NCBI GenBank assembly: GCA_036346375.1
Contig: CM070508.1
Location: forward strand, 21,272,852-21,336,851
Length of the DNA stretch: 64,000 bases
Direction of reading: 5' to 3'
Origin: Guadua angustifolia
Lineage: Eukaryota > Streptophyta > Magnoliopsida > Poales > Poaceae
Shown: positions 57,703-64,000 of the stretch, one piece after another
Layout of the letters: the number at the start of each line of letters is the position of its first letter
Numbering within the stretch: the first letter of the stretch is position 1
Made by a program: the position numbers and the translations under genes
Notes under the pieces: generated by a model
Told to the model about the DNA's origin: nothing
The model's database searches: none
The model's input: the letters and a program-made list of their open reading frames with translations, nothing else

Positions 57703-58822
57703 TGTGAGATCATGTGATGAAAAATTGGTTGAATGGTGAAATTGGCATTGTAAAGTGACTTTGGTTATAGCATGTGTAGTGCTTGTGCATGTGCTATGAT
57801 GATATGCTTATTATGCTGGTGATAGCATAATGATTTTTGCTTAATGCAATGCACTCATGTGAGTGGTTGCATGGTTTGTTTTTGAGGCAAGTGGTGGACT
57901 TGTGCTCGAATGATCATTTGATTATGCTGGTGATAGCATAATGGTTTTGCTTGATGCAATTCGCTCATGTGAGTGATTGCATGGATTAATCTTCAGTCAA
58001 GTCGTGGACTTGTGCTCGGACTCGTTGCTTGTTAATTCATGTGCAAGTGTTGCTCGAGGGCAAACGTGGTCGATGATGGGACCGGAACTAGGTTCATGGT
58101 GGAACTGAGGTTTGAGACTTGGTTCATGGAGGAACTGAGGTCTTGGTGGTCGAGGATGTCATGTGGGACGTTCAGGTTAGAGAACATGCACGTGAAGGCT
58201 GGTTAGTCACGTATGTGCAGCAGGTGGGCTGATCATGCGTGCAAGGTATTTGTTTCGGCCATGTGGGCCAAGCAGAGATAAATATGAACTCTTTCCATGT
58301 TGGAAGTAGAGTTGTATCAAATCTCTGTGTTTTGCTATGTATAAATAGGAGGGGGTTGTTGGGATAGATCTTGCGGGAAGTTTGGAACGAACTCCCCCCC
58401 CCCCGTTTCGCGCCCTGATCGGGGGCACAACCAACCTCTTTGGTTGTGACCCCTCGTCACACCACGCGTATAAAAAGAAGGGGGTGAGGGCCGGCTCGCG
58501 GATCTAGAGATTCATCACCTCTACCTCATCCCTACAACCCCAAAAGGTGATCCGATCCAATCGCGTGTGGAAGTGACGGGAAGGTTGCTACCGCCGTTCT
58601 TCAGCGCCACTACTTCCTCTTCCGTTCGAGCTCAATGGCGTCCTCGTCAAGCAACTCCAATCCCGAAGGTATATACCCTAAGTCCCGCATCTAGGTGTTT
58701 CGTTTTAGGCGCTAAGATCCAAAGAATCCAACAGGGGTCTCTCCTGTTTGATGCAGGCGTCTAGACTAGGGTTTTCTAGTTTTTTGGTTTCTGTGTGCTT
58801 TTGTGTTAGCGCAAGGAATTAG
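57703..58822 (+). repeat. 3' LTR of Copia B, truncated, with solo LTR A inside
   Basis: 57703-58356 matches 42766-43419. The solo LTR of A follows (58357-58733). Then 58739-58822 matches 52733 onwards, and similarity stops abruptly at GGAATTAGG. A TATA box TATAAATA lies at 58340-58347. Confidence 0.82.
58357..58733 (+). mobile_element. Solo LTR of Copia A
   Basis: TGTTGGGATAGA...AATCCAACA, flanked by a perfect TSD GGGGT (58352-58356 and 58734-58738). It has the same position and TSD as the full element A in the 5' LTR of B. A TATA box lies at 58469-58476. Confidence 0.88.
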
Positions 58823-58823
58823 G

Positions 58824-59833
58824 AGAATTTGAATTTCCTGCCACTCAATTCACTGGCAACTTTTGAATTGACCCCCCATTCACCGCCGCTTAATTATTCG
58901 CCACCCTGGCAGCCAATTCTTTTATTATCTGCCATTTCTCCGCTTTTCTCTGCATTTCCGCCTTTTTCCTCTGTTTGCCAACGCGGTGTGACGATTTTGC
59001 CCCTCCTTGGCCTGCTTACCTGGTTGCACCGGACTCGGATCATCCACGCCCTCACTCACTCTTTCCCCCAGTTCTTTTCCTCCCGACACGAGCATCTAGG
59101 GTTGCGGCGAGCCTTGGGACGGCAGCGACGAAGGGTCGAGGTGAAGCGCCGGCGCTACGCGAGTAGAGGCTGTCGGGCAGGCGGGGGCGACGGGTGGCGA
59201 GGAGTGCCACCGGTGACGACCACGAGGCAAGTCGGCTATTTGTACAGATTTTGTGCACGAATGCATGCTATTTGTACTGATCCCGTATTTGTACTGATCC
59301 CGTATTTGTACTGATCCCAAAGAATGCCAATTTAGGGTTTCGAATGCCAATTTAGGGTCTGCCATGATAAATCGGGCAGGGAAATTTGAATGCATGTGAG
59401 GCTTTGAAAATTGTACGAATGCCAATTTAGGGTTTGATTCATCCGTATTTGTCTCGATCCCAAAGAACTTCGGTAGATTCAGAGGAAAAAGTAATGCCTG
59501 CTTTTAATTTGTAAAAAATCTTGAAAGAATGTTCTTTCTTCAAATAAAAGAGTATTAAACATCTAATAGGTTTCGTAGAAAAAGGTTTGGTTCTTTGTTT
59601 ATGAATGAAACATGTTAATGTAAGACTTTGAAAAATTTTGTTTACAGAAGGCACTAGCTGCTAGAGTCAATAATTGTTGGCTCCAGCTCGTTTTGATGAG
59701 TAATAAACCAAGTCACTACCAATGGCCCATTCATATGTCAATTTGAAGAACCATTTGTATGTGTGTATCGAAACACGTGGCTAGGTATTGGACCTTGCAT
59801 TAATTCTGTCCATTTGTCCTTGTGATTTTTTAG
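58824..59833 (+). promoter_or_regulatory. Left terminal region and leader of MULE-1
   Basis: AT-balanced terminal sequence, then a pyrimidine-rich and GC-rich leader (58960-59230) and a short tandem array: GTATTTGTACTGATCCC about three times (59264-59320) and GAATGCCAATTTAGGGT about three times (59325-59440). TTTTTTAG directly before ATG 59834 looks like a splice acceptor, suggesting a leader intron. Promoter position is inferred. Confidence 0.4.
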
Positions 59834-60238
59834 ATGGAGGCGCAGACCCTGCGAAACGTGATCTCGAGGCTCCGAGGGATGCTGGAGGATAAGGTGGAGG
59901 ACCTCAGGAAGGTGGTTCAAGACAACTTGAGCGACAGTAATCACATTTGGGCCATAAACATGAACATTGCACTTCTGCAGGTTGAGGCCATCGCGGACAG
60001 CTTGGATCAGATGTCTTTGGACACGAGAGATTTTACCGTTGTTGATGAGGATCCAGCGGCGGACGTAGATCCGGATGACGTAGTACCGGCGGACTACGAG
60101 TGGCCCAATTGCTCTCCAGTTAGGGAGTGCTCCATCGAGTCCAGCGAGTCCATCGAGTCCAGCGAGTCCATCGAGTCCAGTGAGTCCATCGAGTCCATCG
60201 AGTCCGATCGTTTGTGGCACCTTCGCTACGTTACGTGA
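59834..60238 (+). CDS. Acidic 134-residue protein of unknown function in MULE-1
   Basis: ATG 59834 to TGA 60236-60238. The first 35 residues are an amphipathic helix-prone segment (RGMLEDKVEDLRKVVQDN). The middle is acidic (DEDPAADVDPDDVV). The C terminus has 18-bp DNA repeats (60125-60205) encoding alternating SES/IES units. There are no signal peptide, membrane segments or known catalytic motifs. The gene lies in the position of the convergent second gene of maize MuDR, but I see no sequence reason to call it MURB. It may be a MULE accessory protein or a captured host fragment. Confidence 0.5.
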   Translation: MEAQTLRNVISRLRGMLEDKVEDLRKVVQDNLSDSNHIWAINMNIALLQVEAIADSLDQMSLDTRDFTVVDEDPAADVDPDDVVPADYEWPNCSPVRECSIESSESIESSESIESSESIESIESDRLWHLRYVT

Positions 60239-60249
60239 CGCTGGTACCC

Positions 60250-61200
60250 TGTGTAATGTTTATGTGACAATATTACTAGCAAGTTGTAATGTTTTGCAAG
60301 TTGTAATGTTTATGTGACAGTATTACTAGCAAGTTGATAAACTGCTTCCTGTGAACTATTTGATGCTTCCTGTGAACTATTTGATAACTGTCCCTGGAAT
60401 CCACTACTCTGATGATAAACTGCTTCTTGTGAACTATTTGATGCTTCCTGTGAACCAAGTATGCATTCTTGGTTTATGTCAACAGGTTGCAATTCAAGTT
60501 AGTTGTCCCCATGAGAAAATTTTGGGTGCAACATTGGGTGCAACAGTGGTCGACTAACTGCTATGCTAGTTACTTGGAGTGTATTGCCATATTAGTCATC
60601 TTACTCCAGTGCTTCACCTATTTTCCTGGTGCTTATGCTGTTCTTCATGCTGTTCGAAACACATACTCAGAAACACATACTCAGAAATCAGAACTATAGC
60701 TCTACTTCATGCTGTTCGAAACACATACTCAAATTCCCCATACTCCCAGAAACACATGCTGTTCGAAACACATACTCAGAAATCACAAACACATGCTCTA
60801 CTTCATGCTGTGGGAATACGATTGCTGAGAATGAGCAAGCTTACCAGAAATACCAGAACATACCAGAATGAAGACATCCAGAATACATCCATTGGGAATA
60901 CCAGAATGAAGACATACTAGAAACAACCAGAATACATAAACATTGGGAATACCATTGCTGAGAACCTTCGTAAGCACAAGTCTGGGCAATTCAACACACG
61001 TCCAGAATACATCCATTGTTGTCACATCCAAAATACATCCACCAGAATTCAACGGACACTACCAGAATTCACCCATTGTTCTCACAACCAAAATACATCT
61101 ACTACCACAATACTTACAGAATACATCCAGAATTAGTCCACTACCACAATTCATCCATTGTCATGACTAAGAGTCCAGAATTGAGCCTTACAAAAGGAAC
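60250..61200. repeat. Degenerate short tandem repeats between the MULE-1 genes
   Basis: Successive families occur: GTAATGTTTATGTGAC with TATTACTAGCAAGTTG (60255-60335), GCTTCCTGTGAACTATTTGA about four times (60345-60460), CTGTTCGAAACACATACTC (60645-60780) and AGAATACATCCA-type units (60840-61165). No gene is supported. The location between convergent 3' ends suggests non-coding filler or terminator DNA. Confidence 0.65.
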
Positions 61201-61217
61201 CATACAAAGCACAATTT

Positions 61218-63927
61218 TCATTTCTTCTTTTTTGGAGTAAGCTTCTTCAATGCTGCTGTCTTTGCTGCCCTAGGTCGTACGGACCTTGGAGGAGTGGTCA
61301 TCTGGCTGCTACCTTCACCGTCTCGACTCTTCCTCGGAGCTGCCGATGACATTGAAGCTGTGGATGCCATTGGAGCTGTGGATGGCATTGGAGCAGCTGT
61401 GGATGCCATTGGAGCTGTGGATGGCATTGGAGCAGCTGTGGATGTATTCTTTTTGGATGCTCTCTTCCTGTAAATGTAAAAAAAAGGTACAATTAGTTGT
61501 AATCCTTATTAATTATCACAAGCTATAACATAACCAACCAACTAGTACATATATGGATACAAGCTATAGCATAACCAACCAACTAGTTTATATATAAGCT
61601 ATAATATCATAATTTTACCTCTTTTTTGTGCCATTCAAAGGACATTTTGATGATGTTGGCCTATGGCCCATGGCACCACACCCCTTGCACTTCACTTGCC
61701 ATTTGCCTTTAGACTTTGCTTTCTCCAAGCATCCCACATATCTGGATTTCCTTTGTCTACCTGAAGTTCTCTTCTGTAAAGGAGCCAAGACAGTGATACC
61801 GTGGACGTCTGGATTAGCCCACTGAGACTTGTCTGTCAGTGGAGGAATAATCCCAGCATATGCAAGCCTAAAGTTCTTCACCGAGTAGTAATGGCTGAGA
61901 TAGTCATCCATCCTCACATTTCTCTTTGTACCAAGGAATGCCAATGCATGACCACATGGCTTCCCAGATATCTGCCACTCCCTACATGTGCACTCATGTT
62001 TATCAAGCTCAACCACATGCCTACACAATAGCAGGTCCTCATCAATGTCAGTGACCTCTGCTGTTAGGGAGCCACCTTCCTCTACCTTGAAATGAGCAAG
62101 CTCTCTAGTCATCGCATTGAGCTGATTAACCACAGCTGGTAGCATGCAACCTTCTCCATTAGGAAGACTTTCACCTATTTTCCTCCTCCTATGATAAAGC
62201 TGCATAGTCCTAGATCTAATAGTGTCTGCAAGTTCAGCAACCGGCAGATCTTTGATGTCCTTCACCCAAGCATTCCATGATTCTGCCAAATTGTTGGTTA
62301 TATAATCACATTTTATATGTTCACTAAATCTGCACCTCATCCAAATCATGTCATGGTACCTCTCCAACCACGGTACAACATCACAACTTCCAGCAGCAAC
62401 CTTGGCCATATAGTGCACAAACCTATCTTCCCTAAATGCTCTAGCAGCTGGGTGCATATTCCGAAAAACTGGCTCTTGGAACTTTTTTTGAAAATTGTCC
62501 ATAAGATGCCTAAAACACTCCCTATGCTCTGCCCAAGGAAATTCAGTCCTAATCGCATTCTCTAATCCTTTGCAAGCATCCAAATGATAGCTAGGTGTTG
62601 TGTTTTACCGCCTATTGCCTTGTTTAGTTGATTCATAAACCAAGTCCGATTTTTCGTAGTTTCCCCATCAAAATCCAAAGGCAATGGATACTTCGATTGT
62701 GGCCATCAAGGGCCATGGCGTAGCAAGATGGCCATTCCATCTACCATTTAAGGTCAGTACTATCAATGCTCAAATATGGCCTACACCCATTCACAAACCC
62801 ATCTATGCTAGGTTTAAAGCAACAAAAAATCTTTGAAAATACACTTTACCATTATCTCGCTTGTACACTCATCTCTACAACACTACCGGGCATTTTATTC
62901 TCTACCTCACTTTAAACCTAAAAAGCATATGGAAGCTCTTCCCATGAACCATAGATCTGATCAAGGGCCTTCATCTTACCTTTATATGCTGTTCCATACC
63001 CGAAAGTGCATTTATGCCTCTGCTGCAAGGTCTGCCAGAGCTCCTTTGGTCCTAGGCCTGGATTTTCCTTCAACAAATGGACTGCCTTCTCTGCAACCCA
63101 GTGGTAAGAAACCATCTTTGTCACCAGTCTTGCAGTAGAAGAACACAAGTGAGATTTCTCATTCAATGTAACCTGCAATGACAAATGTAAACACAGTTAG
63201 TACAATTGCAATGATAACTGATATAGTAGTACTCATATATTTTAGCCTACAAAGATAGCATTAGTACCCTCACTGACTTCCCATCACTACGATTCAACCT
63301 GGCCACAATAGTCCATGGACATCCAGGTGCCATGCAATAGCCCCTGAACCTACCAGGATCAGACTTCTGAATACCAATCTTAAATTGCTCCTTTATGGCA
63401 TGGCACTTCACGGCAAATCTAAACTCAGACATGCTAGGATATATTGCCCCCACATGCATTGGGGGGTCATCCTTATCATACACAATGTTATCCTCACTCG
63501 AACAAGCATCCAATACAGCCATATCTCCTTCCTCACCATCATAAAAATCAGCAAAAACATCTTCTTGTTGACCACTGTTGTCCATGCTCGTAGTGGTCTG
63601 CTCACCAACAGAATCAACTGGCCTATTATCCTCCTGATGAGATAAATTTTGACCACTGTTGTCCATGCCCGTAGTGGTCTCCTCAGCAACAGAATGAACT
63701 AGCCTATTATCCTCCTGATGAGGTAAATTTTGACCACTGTTATCCATGCCCGTAGTGGTCTCCTCAGGATCTAGCATCCCTATGAATGCCAAGAATTCAT
63801 CCTCGGCTATAACAGGAACAGCACAACCTTCATGTTCTTTTGCATTCAAAGAAACGCATAGACTGTCCCAATCAACCCCGCCATCGCCTCGTCCTGGTTG
63901 TACTTCCTTCGTGGTTGCTCCTTGTCA
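61218..63927 (-). pseudogene. Mutator-like transposase (MURA) of MULE-1, central part broken
   Basis: In transcription order: exon to 63268 (acidic N region with 81-bp tandem repeats, then the Mutator DNA-binding domain, VKCHAIKEQFKIG and GCPWTIVARLN). A 95-bp GT-AG intron follows (63267-63173). The next exon, 63172-61619, has GLGPKELWQTLQQRH, the first catalytic-region motif RPYLSIDST, then frameshifts and stops between about 62830 and 62585, then LDACKGLENAI, the SWIM finger (CTCREWQISGKPCGHAL) and the knuckle CKGCGAMGHRPTSSKC. An intron (61618-61468) and the last exon 61467-61218, with Pro/Ser/Thr/Ala/Met repeats and a Lys-rich tail, complete it. The 5' exon with the ATG is not identified. 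The broken catalytic region makes it inactive. Confidence 0.85.
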
Positions 63928-64000
63928 CGGTCGATTGGCCACAAAGATTAGAACCCCTTGGTTTCTTGTTGCACGCTGCCATCCGACTACTACTCGCATC

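Larger units (their letters stand above)
42766..58822 (+). mobile_element. Copia 'B' (gag-only, non-autonomous) in TLP18.3 intron 1
   Basis: The 5' LTR starts TGTAAGATCATGTG at 42766 and is split by element A; its second half is 52733-53726 (ending GATCCTACA). A primer-binding-like TGGTATCATATCC follows at 53729. The interior is 53727-57702. The 3' LTR starts TGTGAGATCATGTG at 57703, carries a solo LTR of A at 58357-58733, and is cut at about 58822 by MULE-1. The left flank is CTTAC; the right flank is not in the window. The interior encodes only gag, so transposition needed another element's pol. Confidence 0.82.
58823..64000. mobile_element. MULE-1, runs past the right edge of the window
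   Basis: Begins about GAGAATTTGAATTTCCTGCC exactly where the Copia B LTR stops. It contains a plus-strand ORF near its left end (59834-60238), a repeat-rich middle, and a minus-strand Mutator transposase pseudogene entering from the right. The two transcription units converge. The right terminus and TSD are outside the window, so the left boundary rests on the break in LTR similarity. Confidence 0.65.

Noticed and set aside
58829..59314. 161-codon frame at the left end of MULE-1
   Set aside because: It begins at a non-ATG codon in terminal repeat DNA and has no domain. Treated as terminal region and leader.
60345..61165. CRISPR-like or regulatory repeat array
   Set aside because: Units are degenerate, adjoining rather than spaced by unique spacers, and lie in a plant MULE.

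Overview
The window is nuclear DNA from a grass (Poaceae). It is dominated by plant transposable elements: Copia and Gypsy LTR retrotransposons, hAT elements, Mutator-like elements (MULEs) and miniature foldback elements. It holds two plant nuclear genes for chloroplast thylakoid-lumen proteins, both with spliceosomal introns. Nothing suggests a bacterium, virus or organelle. I cannot tell the genus.

Region 1 (1-13.1 kb) carries a complete, apparently intact PsbP-domain gene on the minus strand, in seven exons (3895-13044). Its introns hold a hAT remnant (4522-5160), a Gypsy-type solo LTR (5266-7617), a 174-bp hAT-like MITE (8172-8345) and an internally deleted Copia element (9171-11821). Upstream of position 3300 lie a Mutator-type foldback element with a perfect 10-bp target-site duplication (TSD) and a hAT element with a perfect 8-bp TSD.

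Region 2 (13.1-27 kb) is intergenic. It contains hairpins, a 910-bp near-perfect palindrome, a Gypsy-type solo LTR with a perfect TSD, and a degenerate MULE of about 8 kb (18154-26178). The MULE carries a transposase pseudogene, a broken second ORF and a nested LTR.

Region 3 (27 kb to the end) is one interrupted gene. The ATG and transit-peptide start of TLP18.3 (thylakoid lumen 18.3 kDa / TPM-domain protein) lie at 27042-27140. The rest of exon 1 is at 42349-42665, followed by a donor splice site. Between them sits a minus-strand Copia element ('C', 27141-42343, TSD CTGCT), which holds a Gypsy element ('E', 32135-42005), which in turn holds a Gypsy solo LTR ('F', TSD GAAGC). Intron 1 of TLP18.3 then holds a gag-only Copia element ('B', from 42766). 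A second Copia ('A', 43420-52727) sits in its 5' LTR, and a Gypsy solo LTR ('D', TSD ATAGA) is nested in A. The 3' LTR of B carries a solo LTR of A at exactly the same site with the same TSD (GGGGT). It is then broken by a second MULE (58823 to beyond the window) whose transposase gene and a short acidic ORF are transcribed towards each other.

The nesting gives a relative order of insertion. Only the PsbP-domain gene and a few individual element frames (for example the reverse transcriptase-RNase H frame of element A) are still open. Splice sites, element ends and TSDs were read by eye. No similarity search was run.
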